Source: Aquabacterium sp. J223
Lineage (GTDB): Bacteria; Pseudomonadota; Gammaproteobacteria; Burkholderiales; Burkholderiaceae_C
NCBI RefSeq assembly: GCF_024666615.1
Contig: NZ_CP088297.1
Location: forward strand, 868,001-932,000
Length of the DNA: 64,000 nucleotides
Direction of reading: 5' to 3'
The translations under genes were made by a program, and so were the position numbers. The notes beneath the pieces were generated by a model that did not search any database, was not told the DNA's origin, and saw only the letters and a program-made list of their open reading frames with translations. Positions 1 to 8,268 of the stretch are shown here, in pieces (within the stretch, counting starts at the first letter, position 1; every line of letters begins with the position of its first letter).

Positions 1-1774
1 TGCGCACCGTGCCGTTCTCGCCGATCTGCGGCTTGATGCGCAGCGTCAGGCCGACGTCGCGCCGCTCGATGGTCTGGAACGGGTTGGTGGTGCCGGTGCC
101 GGTGGAGGTGAACTGGCCGGTGATGAAGGGCACGTTGCGGCCGACGACGATCTTCGCCTCCTCGTTGTCCAGCGTCAGCAGGTTGGGCGTGGACAGGATG
201 TTGGCGCCGGTGTTCGTCTCCAGCGCGCGGGCCAGCACGGCCAGCCCGCCGTTGCGGCTGAGCAGGCCGAAGTTGAAGCCGTTGGGCGCGTTGGCCGCCG
301 CCTGGGCGGCCGCGGTGGTGCCCGACAGCAGCGTGCCGGCGACGCCGAAGATGTTGGTCAGGCCGGTGCCGAAGTTGGTGCCGCCGGCCGCGGTGGTGTT
401 GCCGTTGTTCGACTGGCCGCCGAGCTGCCACTGCAGCCCGAGCTCCGCCGCCTTGCCGGCGTCGAGTTCGACGATCAGCGCCTCGACGTACACCTGGGCG
501 CGCCGCGAGTCGAGCTGGTCGATCACCGCGCGGATCTGCCGGTACAGCGGCTCGGGCGCGGTGATGACCAGCGAATTGGTCGCCGGATCGGCCTGCACGA
601 AGCCGCCCACCGACGGCTGCGCCGACGGCGCCACCGGCGAGCTGCTCTGCACCGAGGCGGTCCCGCCGGCGGTGGTGCCGCCGAGCGAGGTGACGTTGCC
701 GCCGGCCAGCGAGGCGTTGCTGGCGAAGCCGGTGGTCGGCACGGTGCCGGCGCCGCCGAACGGCGAGGTGCCGCCGCCGGCCGCGCCGCCGCCGGTGTTC
801 AAGCTGCTGAAGGCGGCGCGCAGCACGGTGGCCAGCCGCACCGCGTCGGCGTTGCGCAGGTAGACGACGTAGATGTTGCCCGCCGCGTTGCCGGGCCCCT
901 GCGGCTGGTCCAGCCGCTCGACGATGGCGCGCAGCTGCCCCAGGCGCGCGGGATTGGCCGCGCGCAGGATCAGCGCGTTGCTGCGCGCGTCGGCGAACAC
1001 CGACACCGCACCGCCGCCGGTCCCGGGCGTCGGCGCCGCGCCAGCGGCCGCAGCACCGCCGGCGCCGCCGTCGGCCAGCCGCTGCACCAGGGCCGCCATG
1101 TCGGCGGCCACCGCGTGCTTGAGCGGCACCACGTCGACGTCGGTGCCCGCGGGCACGTCCAGCGCGGCGACGATGCGCGCCAGCCGCTGCACGTTGTCGG
1201 CGTAGTCGGTGATGACCAGCGAGTTGTTGCCGGGGTTGGCGTTGATGGTGTTGTTCGGGCTGATCAGCGGCCGCAGCACGGTGACCAGGTTGTTGGCGTT
1301 CTCGTAGTTGAGTCGGAACACCTGCGTGACGATCTGGTCGCCGCGCATCGGCGTCGTCGGCCCCACCGTCACCGTGCCGGCCTGCAGCTTGGCGTCGGCC
1401 TCCGGCACCACCTTGAGCAGGCCGCTGTTCTCCACCACCGCGAAGCCCAGGCCGCGCAGCGCCGACAGGTAGTTGAGGTAGGCCTCGCGCACGGTCAGCG
1501 GCTGCTCGCTGTAGAGCGTGATCTGGCCCTTGACGCGGGGGTCGACGACGATCGGCCGCTCCATCATCGCGGCCATGGCGCGCGACACCGAGTCGATCTC
1601 GGCGTTGACGAAGTTGAGCGTGACCGACGGCGTGGCCGGCGCCACGCGGCCACGCGGCGCGGACCCCTGGGCCAGCACCGGCGGCACGGCGGCGAGGGTG
1701 AGCGCGGCGGCCAGCGCGGCCGCGGTGAATCGGTGTCGGCGGCCGGCCGGCGGTTGCTTCGGGCGCTGGGTCAT
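1..1774 (-). CDS. gspD: Type II secretion secretin GspD, N-terminal part (cut by window start)
   Basis: Outer-membrane secretin through which folded exoproteins leave the cell. About 591 codons are visible; the gene runs off the window's left edge, so the end of the secretin domain is missing. The start is an ATG at 1774 (MTQRPKQ), followed by a signal peptide ending near VLAQG. Periplasmic N0 (LNFVNAEIDSVSRAM), N1 (VFRLNYENANNLVTVL) and N2 (VVPLKHAVAADMAAL) modules follow in order. N3 (YVVYLRNADAVRLATVL) is interrupted by a long Gly/Ser/Thr-rich loop before it resumes at PATNSLVITAP. The secretin core begins with QVYVEALIVELD, and the last visible residues are GLTLRIKPQIGENG. The start lies 4 bases past the gspN stop, so gspD belongs to the same operon. 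gspE and gspF are not in the window and may lie beyond it. Confidence 0.95.
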   Translation of the reverse strand, partial: MTQRPKQPPAGRRHRFTAAALAAALTLAAVPPVLAQGSAPRGRVAPATPSVTLNFVNAEIDSVSRAMAAMMERPIVVDPRVKGQITLYSEQPLTVREAYLNYLSALRGLGFAVVENSGLLKVVPEADAKLQAGTVTVGPTTPMRGDQIVTQVFRLNYENANNLVTVLRPLISPNNTINANPGNNSLVITDYADNVQRLARIVAALDVPAGTDVDVVPLKHAVAADMAALVQRLADGGAGGAAAAGAAPTPGTGGGAVSVFADARSNALILRAANPARLGQLRAIVERLDQPQGPGNAAGNIYVVYLRNADAVRLATVLRAAFSSLNTGGGAAGGGTSPFGGAGTVPTTGFASNASLAGGNVTSLGGTTAGGTASVQSSSPVAPSAQPSVGGFVQADPATNSLVITAPEPLYRQIRAVIDQLDSRRAQVYVEALIVELDAGKAAELGLQWQLGGQSNNGNTTAAGGTNFGTGLTNIFGVAGTLLSGTTAAAQAAANAPNGFNFGLLSRNGGLAVLARALETNTGANILSTPNLLTLDNEEAKIVVGRNVPFITGQFTSTGTGTTNPFQTIERRDVGLTLRIKPQIGENGTVR

Positions 1775-1778
1775 GCGG

Positions 1779-2699
1779 TCATCCGATCGAAATGAGGGAC
1801 AGCGCGCCCTGGCGCCGGCCGATGATGTTCAGCAGGTTGTTCAAGGCCGCTTCCTGGCCCGGGGCGGCCCGCGCGTCGCCGCGGAAACGCAGCCGCCCGG
1901 CGGTGATGCGGCCGTCGCCCTGCAGTTGCAGCGCGCCTTCCAGCGTCGTCAGCGAGACGGCCGCGCCGCCTTCGTTCTCGCCCTGCACGGTCAGGCGGTA
2001 GCTGCCCAGCCGTTCGAGCGTGGAGACGCGGGAGCCGACGTCGATGAGCAGCAGGTCGGCGCGGCCGTCGACGCGCCAGCGGCCTTCCACCGTCTCCACC
2101 ACCAGGCCGGGCGAGGACAGCCGCACCAGGCCGTTCAGCTGCAGCGTGTTCCACGGCGTGCCCAGCCCCGACAGCAGCGACGCCGGCACCTGCACCACCC
2201 AGCCCGCCTCGCGGGAGGCCGGCGGCGGCACCAGGGTCCACTGCAGGCGGCCGAAGCCCGGCCTGAGCAGCAGCTGCGGCTCGCCGTTGAGGCAGCAGGC
2301 CTGCGTCAGCCGCAGCGCCAGCGCCAGCCCCTCGGTGCCCAGCCGCCAGTGCAGGCGGTCGGGCAGGGCGGTGGCGTCGCGGCTGTCGGCACCACCGGTC
2401 AGCACCAGCAGGGCGCTGCCCGACCAGACGCTGCCGCGCACCTCGGTCAGCAGCAGCCGGCCTTCCGTCGCCCGGTTGACCGCCGCGGCCAGCCAGCTTG
2501 CCGGGGCGAACGCGAGCAGCCCGACCAGCAGGCCGACGATCAGCCCCCAGCGGCCGGCGTGGAAGGCCGCCTTGCGCGTCTTCTGCCAGGCCAGCTCCAT
2601 CAGCGTGGATTCGGCGAAGGCGCTGCGCGCCCCCGCGCGTTGCGGCGCGACGGTGCGGCGGCGCACCGGCAGCCGCGAGACCAGCCAGCCGGCCTTCAC
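1779..2699 (-). CDS. gspN: Type II secretion protein GspN
   Basis: Accessory inner-membrane/periplasmic subunit of the type II secretion apparatus. It has 306 residues with one membrane segment near residues 50-70 (WGLIVGLLVGLLAFAPASWL) and a beta-rich periplasmic part typical of GspN; the short TEVRGSVWSGSA stretch is characteristic. The start is GTG at 2699, overlapping the TGA of gspM as GTGA. An internal ATG at residue 34 could be an alternative start, but the overlap favours the GTG. A Cys-Cys pair in the periplasmic part (TQACCLNGE) is unusual but not diagnostic. It lies immediately upstream of gspD. Confidence 0.85.
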   Translation of the reverse strand: MKAGWLVSRLPVRRRTVAPQRAGARSAFAESTLMELAWQKTRKAAFHAGRWGLIVGLLVGLLAFAPASWLAAAVNRATEGRLLLTEVRGSVWSGSALLVLTGGADSRDATALPDRLHWRLGTEGLALALRLTQACCLNGEPQLLLRPGFGRLQWTLVPPPASREAGWVVQVPASLLSGLGTPWNTLQLNGLVRLSSPGLVVETVEGRWRVDGRADLLLIDVGSRVSTLERLGSYRLTVQGENEGGAAVSLTTLEGALQLQGDGRITAGRLRFRGDARAAPGQEAALNNLLNIIGRRQGALSLISIG

Positions 2700-3243
2700 C
2701 GCCCGCCCTCCGACATCGCGACGGTCAGGGTCCCGGAGAAGCCGTTCGGGCCGCGGCTGAGCTGCACGTCCACCGGCCGCGCGCGCGGGCGCTGCGCGCC
2801 TCGGCCAGCCAGTCGCGCAGCGGGCCGGGTCCGGCCCCGTTGACGCTGAGCACCGCGCGGTCGCCCTGCACCTGCAGCCGACCCTTCTCGCCCAGCCGTG
2901 CGGTGGCTGCCTGCAGCGCGCCGACCGCCTGGCCGGGCGGCAGCGGCGGCGTGTTGCGCAGCTCGCGCGCCTCGGCGGCCAAGCGCTGCATCTGCAGCAG
3001 TTCGGTGTCCAGGCGGGCCAGCTCCAGCGGCGCGGCCTGCGCGGTGCGCCAGGCCGGTTGCACGAACAGGCTCCACAGCAACAGCAGGCCGATGACGGTG
3101 GTCGCGATCGTCAGCAGGCGGCGCTCACGCGGCGCGAGCAGGCGCCAGCGCGCCTGCCATTGCGCCTGGCGCGCGGCCAGCGCCGGCGGCAGCACCGGAC
3201 GGCGCGGCGCGGAGAACGTGGACGGGGGGAACCTGCTGCTCAC
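2696..3243 (-). CDS. gspM: Type II secretion protein GspM (frame broken by a 1-base deletion)
   Basis: Inner-membrane platform subunit that binds GspL. The N-terminal part (from a GTG at 3243 that overlaps the gspL stop) carries one membrane helix (LLTIATTVIGLLLLWSLFV) and then a coiled, periplasmic ferredoxin-like domain. The frame is lost near 2780-2792 in a run of alternating C and G (reads EARSARARGRW). One base upward the expected C-terminus resumes (RPVDVQLSRGPNGFSGTLTV) and ends at a TGA at 2696 that overlaps gspN. The 548-base span plus one base gives 183 codons, a normal GspM length. I infer a missing base in the CGCGCG tract. Confidence 0.85.
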
Positions 3244-4489
3244 AACGCAACCTTCGCGGCTGGGGGCGCTGCAGCGTCACGCGCTGCTCGGCGGAGCGGT
3301 CGAGCCGCCAGCCGGCCGCCGCCAGTTGGCTGGCGAACTGCTGCACCTCGGCGTCGGACCAGCCGGCCACGCCCAGCGTCAGCCGGCCGGGCTCGAAGCG
3401 CAGGGCGTCCGTGGGTCCCTTGCCGGGGGGCCACGCGGCGGCGGCGGCCTGCAGCAGGGCCTCCAGGTCGTCTTCGCCGCTGCGCCCGGCGGCGGCGCGC
3501 AGCAGTTCGGTCTCCCGGCGCATCTGCACGGCGGCGTCGACCACCACCGGCACCTGCGGATGCGCCTGCTTCAGCAGGTCGGCCATGGCGGCCCGGCGCT
3601 GCGCCACCTCGCCGCGCTGGTGCCAGGCGTAGGCGTTGAGGCCCACCAGCTGCAGCACGACCAGGCTGGCCAGGCCCCAGCGCACCGGACGCCAGGCCGG
3701 CGTGCGCCAGCGCTGCCAGGCGGTGCGCAGCGCGCGCACGCCGCGGTGGCGCACCGCGAGGTCGAACTGGCGCAGGTTCCACAGCGAGCGGGTGGCCTGC
3801 AGGCCGCGCTCTTCCGGGCTCATCACCGACACCGGCAGGCCCAGCCAACGTTCGGCCTGGGCGGCCACCGCCGGCGCCGCGGTGAAGCGGGCGGCCTGCG
3901 TCACCTCGGGCGACAGCAGCGCGCGGGCCAGCGTGCCCTGCAGGCGCATGGGCACGACGCCGTTGGCGTCGGACCAGACCAGCCGCAGGTGCACGCTGTC
4001 CGGCGTGGCGCCCTCGTCGAGGGCCTCGAAGTGGCCCTGCGCCAGTTCGTCCGGCCAGGACATCGGCACCACGCGGTCGACCACCCGGTCGTTGCGTTCC
4101 AGGGCGGCCAGTTCGCCGGCCAGCCAGGGCCGGTTGACCACCGCCACCCAGGCGCTGCTGCCGGCGTCGGCGTCCGGGGCGAGGGCGAGGTGGACCTGCT
4201 CGGGCTCGTCGAGCAGCCCGTCCTCAAGCAGGCCGCCGAGGGCCGCGCGCAGCCGGCCGGCCGGCGCCTTCGGCACGGTGACCCGGTGCCAGGCGACGTC
4301 GGCGTCGGCCAGCACGGCGACGACGGTGTCGGCCCGCGGCAGCAGCGACGGCGCGCAGCGGCCGCTGCTGTGCACGAGCAGGCCGTCCTGGCTGAGGGCG
4401 TAGACCAGCTCGCGCGCCGGCGCGGACGCGGGCGCCTCGGCGGCGCTCAGGCGGCCGCGTGGCGGAAGGAGGACGACGAGGGTGGACAT
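3240..4489 (-). CDS. gspL: Type II secretion protein GspL (frame broken by a 1-base deletion)
   Basis: Inner-membrane subunit with an actin-like cytoplasmic domain that docks the GspE ATPase. The cytoplasmic domain fills about residues 1-250; the membrane helix (GLASLVVLQLVGLNAYAW) follows near residue 270, and then a periplasmic ferredoxin-like domain ends in LAAAGWRLDRSAEQRVTLQ. The natural C-terminus PPAAKVAL and a TGA at 3240 are in the next frame. Adding one C to the five-C run at 3262-3266 restores a 417-codon gene whose stop overlaps gspM as GTGA. The start chosen is ATG 4489 (MSTLVVLLPP); a TTG six bases upstream is possible. Confidence 0.88.
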
Positions 4490-4595
4490 GAACAACCGAG
4501 GCTATCGACTTTGTCTGACAGCGGCAATCTTGAATGCAGGCAAATCAACGACTTAAACCGTGTTGTTGCAGCTTCTTCGGCGCGGCGCGCGGGCG
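4490..4595 (-). promoter_or_regulatory. AT-rich gap between gspK and gspL, possible internal promoter region
   Basis: This is the only sizeable gap (106 bases) inside the minus-strand gsp block; the other junctions overlap or are a few bases apart. It is clearly less GC-rich than its surroundings (for example GGTTTAAGTCGTTGATTTG read on the minus strand). I see no convincing -35/-10 pair with 16-18 base spacing, so a second promoter for gspLMND is a suggestion from composition and position only. Confidence 0.3.
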
Positions 4596-5549
4596 TCAGC
4601 GGGGTGTCCAGCCGGGCACGTCGACCTCGGCCTCCAGCGGCAGCGGTTCGCGCGACAACGCGGTGACGGTGCTGCCGCTGCGCTGGATCACGGTGCGTTG
4701 GCGCAGCACCCGGTCGTCCAGCCGCAGCTGGGCGAGGATCTCGAAGAAGCTGGTGTTGACGGAGAGCTGACCGGCGCCCACCTGCGCCGTCGGCGGCAGC
4801 GCGGGCAACGCCTTGTGGGGTCGGCTGGCGATGAGGCGGTCGGCCGTGGCCGGGTCCAGGTTCTCGACCACCGCGAGCAGCACCTCACGAGAGGCGGTGT
4901 TGACGTTGACGGCGGTGTCGTCGCGAGGCAGGACCGTCGTCCATTGTGACAGCCGGGCGAGGGCGGCCGGCGGCACGCCGAACCAGGCCAGCTGGTCCAC
5001 CGAGCGCGGGCGCAGCGGCCCGTCGGTGGCCTGCAGGTCCCAGGCCTGCGCCAGCCGCTGCGCCAACTGGTCGGCATCGGCGGCGGACAGTCCCGCCATC
5101 CCGCACAGCCGGCGCAGCACCCGGCGCTCTTCCTCGAAGGCACCCGGCCGCGCCAGCCGTCGCAGGTTGTAGCGCGACTGCAGGTCGACGATGCGGCCGG
5201 ACAGGAAGGCCTCCGGCCCGTCCCCGGCGGCGTTGCCGTCGGTGGCGAGGAAGCTGGACAGCCGCGCCTCGGCCAGCGGCGTGGCCCAGGTCTCGCCGAG
5301 TTCATCGACCACGCTGGAGGTCTTGCCGTCCTCGCTGAGCAGCAGCCGGCCCCAGTCGGCGGCGCCGATCAGCATCCAGGCGGCCTGCGTGCGGGCACGC
5401 TCGGCAGCCTCGACCTGCACGCCGCGCCACTGCTGCCAGACCATCGCCGACGCCAGCGTGGTGACCAGCGTGAGCACGACCATGGCGACCAGCAGCGCGG
5501 CGCCGCGCTGGGCCGTCGGTGCCGGCCACCGGGAAGCGGTGCGCCTCAC
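4596..5549 (-). CDS. gspK: Type II secretion minor pseudopilin GspK
   Basis: Large minor pseudopilin that caps the pseudopilus tip together with GspI and GspJ. The start is GTG at 5549 overlapping the gspJ stop (GTGA). That gives a 317-residue protein with a prepilin-type N-terminus: a short basic leader, QRG, then AALLVAMVVLTLVTTLAS. As usual for GspK, the Glu5 of the other pseudopilins is absent. The body has the GspK helical domain (GETWATPLAEARLSSF) and the conserved stretches SRYNLRRL and DDTAVNVNTASREVLLAVV. An open frame extends upstream of the GTG, but it lies inside gspJ and has no prepilin leader. Confidence 0.92.
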   Translation of the reverse strand: MRRTASRWPAPTAQRGAALLVAMVVLTLVTTLASAMVWQQWRGVQVEAAERARTQAAWMLIGAADWGRLLLSEDGKTSSVVDELGETWATPLAEARLSSFLATDGNAAGDGPEAFLSGRIVDLQSRYNLRRLARPGAFEEERRVLRRLCGMAGLSAADADQLAQRLAQAWDLQATDGPLRPRSVDQLAWFGVPPAALARLSQWTTVLPRDDTAVNVNTASREVLLAVVENLDPATADRLIASRPHKALPALPPTAQVGAGQLSVNTSFFEILAQLRLDDRVLRQRTVIQRSGSTVTALSREPLPLEAEVDVPGWTPR

Positions 5550-6223
5550 GGCTGCGGCCCCATCAGCACGTCGCGGGTGACCTGCCCGCCGCCGGCCAGC
5601 GTCAGCACCAGCCGCACGCCGCGGGGAACGCCCTGGCGGGTGGTCGGCGGGCGCGGCGCGGACGCCCCCGAGGCCGGCGGTGGCGGCGCCTGCACGCTGC
5701 CACCGGCCACCGCCAGGTTGCCGGTGGACTGTGCGTTGCTCCAGGCGCTGCCCCACCAGAAGTAGACCTGCACGGCCTGCACCCCGTCGAGCGCGACCAC
5801 CTGCTCGCGTTCGCTGCCGTCCAGCAGCTGGCTGCGCTGCCAGGCCTGGTCGAGCTGGCCCAAGCTCAGCAGCGGCTGCCCGGCCCAGCGCAGGAAGCGG
5901 CCGCCCTTGAAGCTCCAGGCCACCAGCTGCGCACCGTCCGCGGTCCGCCGCAGCAGGCGCAGCGTGGCGCCGTCGAAGGCCACCGCGGGTGGGGCCCGCT
6001 CCGCCTCCGCGTCGTACAGCGCCGCCAGGTCCTGCTCGAACTGGGTCAGCACGGTGGCCAGGCGCAGGCTGCGCTCCATGCGGTCCTGGCCGGCGCGGTT
6101 GGCCGTCTGCAGCGCCTGCACGCCCCGTTGCGCCATCGCCGCCATCACCGCCATGACCATCAGCGCCACCAGCACCTCGACGAGGGTGAAGCCGCGGGCG
6201 CGGTGCCGTGCCGGCGCGGTCAC
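5546..6223 (-). CDS. gspJ: Type II secretion minor pseudopilin GspJ
   Basis: Minor pseudopilin of the tip complex. The start is GTG 6223 overlapping the gspI stop, giving 225 residues. The prepilin peptidase site is RARG/FTLVEVLVALMVMAVMA, with Glu5 present. The body carries the family motif MERSLRLATVLTQFEQDL and a Pro/Ala-rich loop (APPPPASGASAPRPP) near the C-terminus, ending VTRDVLMGPQP. An upstream extension in the same frame lies wholly within gspI and was rejected. The stop overlaps gspK. Confidence 0.92.
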   Translation of the reverse strand: MTAPARHRARGFTLVEVLVALMVMAVMAAMAQRGVQALQTANRAGQDRMERSLRLATVLTQFEQDLAALYDAEAERAPPAVAFDGATLRLLRRTADGAQLVAWSFKGGRFLRWAGQPLLSLGQLDQAWQRSQLLDGSEREQVVALDGVQAVQVYFWWGSAWSNAQSTGNLAVAGGSVQAPPPPASGASAPRPPTTRQGVPRGVRLVLTLAGGGQVTRDVLMGPQP

Positions 6224-6594
6224 TGGTTGCGCCCGATCACGGTGGACAGCGTCAGCAGCACCCGGCCCTCGGCGTCGCTCATCTGCGTGTCGACGCGGCG
6301 GAAGTTCGGGTTGAGCGTGGGCCGCACGATGAGCCGGCCGCGGTAGGTGCGGCCCAGCTGCTCGCAGGCGAAGTCGCTGTCGCCGACGCCCGGCATCTGG
6401 CCGCGCAGCAGCTTCAGGCCGGTCAGCTGGTTGTCTGCGCACCACTGCGCGCCGGTGATGTCGGCCAGGCGTTCGGCGTTGTCGGTCAGCGCGCCGGCCG
6501 CCTTGATGCCGGCGCCGAGGGCGATGGCGACGATGGCCAGCGCCACCAACACCTCGACGAGCGTGAAGCCCTGCTGGCGATGGTGCGGCGTCAC
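6220..6594 (-). CDS. gspI: Type II secretion minor pseudopilin GspI
   Basis: Minor pseudopilin of 124 residues. Leader MTPHHRQQG, then the cleavage/methylation site FTLVEVLVALAIVAIALGAG with Glu5. The GspI hallmarks are visible: NAERLADITGAQWCADNQL followed by a short beta-sheet domain. GTG start at 6594 overlaps the gspH stop and its own stop overlaps gspJ (both GTGA), so its synthesis is probably tied to both neighbours. Confidence 0.93.
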   Translation of the reverse strand: MTPHHRQQGFTLVEVLVALAIVAIALGAGIKAAGALTDNAERLADITGAQWCADNQLTGLKLLRGQMPGVGDSDFACEQLGRTYRGRLIVRPTLNPNFRRVDTQMSDAEGRVLLTLSTVIGRNQ

Positions 6595-7088
6595 GGCGCG
6601 GTCTCCGGCACCACGGCGAAGGGTGCCAGCCCGTCGGTGCCCAGCAGCAGCTGCTCGGCGCCGAGCCGCAGCAGCACGCGCTGCGCCGGGATCATCGCCT
6701 CTGGGCCGAGCAGCAGCACCGGGCGGCCGATCACCTCGGCGCGGACCTCGGACGCCAGCCAGCGCTGGGGCAGCTTCAGCTGCGGCGGCAGGCCTTCGAA
6801 GCGGAAGCCGGCCGGCGTGCCGCGGTCGTCGGCCGGCACCGGCCGCCAGCGCACGACCAGGCCGGCGGACCGCGCCTCGGTGCGGGCGGATTCCAGCAGC
6901 GCCGCCAGGCGCATCGCCTCGCGTTCGAGGCGGCCGGCCACCGGATCGCGCAAGGCCAGGGACGCCACGCCGACGGCGATGGCGATCAAGGCGACGACGA
7001 CGATCAGCTCGACCAGCGTGAAGCCGCGCGCCCTGCGGCGCGGGGCGTCACTGCCAGGAGCCGATGTCCGCGTTCTTGCCCTCGCCAC
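6591..7088 (-). CDS. gspH: Type II secretion pseudopilin GspH (start uncertain)
   Basis: Minor pseudopilin. The prepilin motif RRRARG/FTLVELIVVVALIAIAVGV is unmistakable, followed by the GspH domain (ESARTEARSAGLVVRWRPV). In the sequence as given, the in-frame start candidate is GTG 7088, 40 bases inside gspG, which gives an unusually long leader of about 22 residues. The other junctions in the run use a GTGA overlap, and one is present here too (7048-7051), but in the wrong frame. One extra C in the CCCC run just downstream would put it in frame and give the leader VTPPRRRARG. I suspect an assembly deletion, but this case is less certain than those in gspL and gspM. Confidence 0.85.
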   Translation of the reverse strand: MARARTRTSAPGSDAPRRRARGFTLVELIVVVALIAIAVGVASLALRDPVAGRLEREAMRLAALLESARTEARSAGLVVRWRPVPADDRGTPAGFRFEGLPPQLKLPQRWLASEVRAEVIGRPVLLLGPEAMIPAQRVLLRLGAEQLLLGTDGLAPFAVVPETAP

Positions 7089-7494
7089 CGGCCTGCCCGT
7101 CGGCGCCGAAGCTGAACACATCGATGTCGCCGCGCACGCCCGGGTTCAGGTACTGGTAGGGCCGGCCCCAGGGGTCGTTGGGCAGCTTCTCCAGGTACGG
7201 CTTCCAGTTCGCGGGCACCGGCCCGGCGGTCGGCCGCTGCACCAGCGACTGCAGGCCCTGCTCGCCGCTGGGGTAACGCTGGTTGTCCAGCCGGTACAGC
7301 TTGAGCGCCTGCATCAGGTTGTTGACGTCGGTGCGGGCGGCGGTGACGCGGGCGTCGTCGGCCCGGTCGAGCACGTTGGGCACGATCAGCGCGGCCAGCA
7401 CGCCGATGATGACCACCACGACCATCAGCTCGATCAGCGTGAAGCCGCGGCCGAGCCGCCGGGGCGACAGAAGGAAAGCACGGGAAAACGTCAT
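7048..7494 (-). CDS. gspG: Type II secretion major pseudopilin GspG
   Basis: Major pseudopilin that polymerises into the periplasmic piston. It has 148 residues from ATG 7494. Leader MTFSRAFLLSPRRLGRG is cleaved before FTLIELMVVVVIIGVLAALI (Glu5 present). The GspG signature follows: VPNVLDRADDARVTAARTDV, then GEQGLQSLV, NDPWGRPYQYLNPG and DVFSFGADGQAGGEGKNADI; the last stretch is the calcium-binding loop. First gene of the minus-strand gsp operon. An upstream in-frame extension lacks prepilin character and was rejected. Confidence 0.96.
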   Translation of the reverse strand: MTFSRAFLLSPRRLGRGFTLIELMVVVVIIGVLAALIVPNVLDRADDARVTAARTDVNNLMQALKLYRLDNQRYPSGEQGLQSLVQRPTAGPVPANWKPYLEKLPNDPWGRPYQYLNPGVRGDIDVFSFGADGQAGGEGKNADIGSWQ

Positions 7495-7661
7495 CGCATG
7501 GCGGGCGGGTGGCCCCATCGGCTGCAGGAGAGGAAGGCGCGAGGCGCAGGCCGGGCCGACAGTGTGGCGCCGGCGCGGGCGGCGGGCAGCGGCATATGAC
7601 GCGCCGAAGGCCGCCACATCCGGCCTTTGCCCGGCATGCCGTCCATGATAATCGCCGCATC
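7495..7661. promoter_or_regulatory. Divergent promoter region gspG / gspC
   Basis: 167 bases between divergent gspG and gspC, expected to hold the promoters of both transcripts. On the plus strand GATAAT (7647-7652) is a good -10-like hexamer, but no good -35 is found 16-18 bases upstream. If used, transcription would begin only a few bases before the gspC ATG at 7662, making a nearly leaderless message. No clear promoter is visible towards gspG. Confidence 0.35.
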
Positions 7662-8252
7662 ATGGCGGCACGTTGGCTGGCGTTTCTGGTGTGGGCGGTC
7701 GTCGGAGCCGGGGCGATGTTCTGGCTCGCCCGCCTGGCCGGCGGCGGCCCGTCGGTGCCGGCGCACGCCAGCGTGGCCCCGTCCACCGTGGCCCAGCGCG
7801 GGCCGCTGTCGCGGGTGCTGGGCGAAGAGGCCCTGCCGGTGGCCGCGACCCCCGATGCGCCGGCCGCCTCGCCCGCGTCCAGCCGCTTCAAGCTGGTCGG
7901 CGTCGTCGCGCCGCGCGGCTCGGCGACGTCTGTCGCCGTGGCGCTGATCGCCGTGGACAACAAGCCGGCGCGCGCCTACCGCATCGGCGCGGTGGTCGAT
8001 GGCGACATGGTGCTGCAGACGGTGGCCGCCCGCAGCGCGGCGCTGGGTCCGCGCGAGGGCCAGGCCCAGGTGCAGCTCGAACTGCCGCCGCTGCCGCCGC
8101 CGGCCACCGGCAGCCTGCCGGGCGCGTCCGGCCTGGCCTCGGGGGTGCCGTCGGTGCCGCCGTCCGTGCCGCCGTCGCCGATCGGCTCGCTGCCGCCCGG
8201 CGCGGGGCAACCGATCCTGGTGCCGCCGCCGCGTCCCGAAGCGGTTCGCTGA
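7662..8252 (+). CDS. gspC: Type II secretion protein GspC
   Basis: Inner-membrane subunit that connects the platform to the secretin and takes part in substrate selection. It has 196 residues with an N-terminal membrane anchor (WLAFLVWAVVGAGAMFWL) and a homology-region domain (SSRFKLVGVVAPRGS to LGPREGQAQVQLELPP). The C-terminal tail is rich in Pro, Ser and Gly and has no recognisable PDZ or coiled-coil domain, making this a short GspC. It is transcribed away from gspG-N-D, an arrangement I associate with some Burkholderiales. Start ATG 7662 was chosen because the open frame upstream lacks hydrophobic character. Confidence 0.9.
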   Translation: MAARWLAFLVWAVVGAGAMFWLARLAGGGPSVPAHASVAPSTVAQRGPLSRVLGEEALPVAATPDAPAASPASSRFKLVGVVAPRGSATSVAVALIAVDNKPARAYRIGAVVDGDMVLQTVAARSAALGPREGQAQVQLELPPLPPPATGSLPGASGLASGVPSVPPSVPPSPIGSLPPGAGQPILVPPPRPEAVR

Positions 8253-8268
8253 CGGCCTCGGCCGGTGG

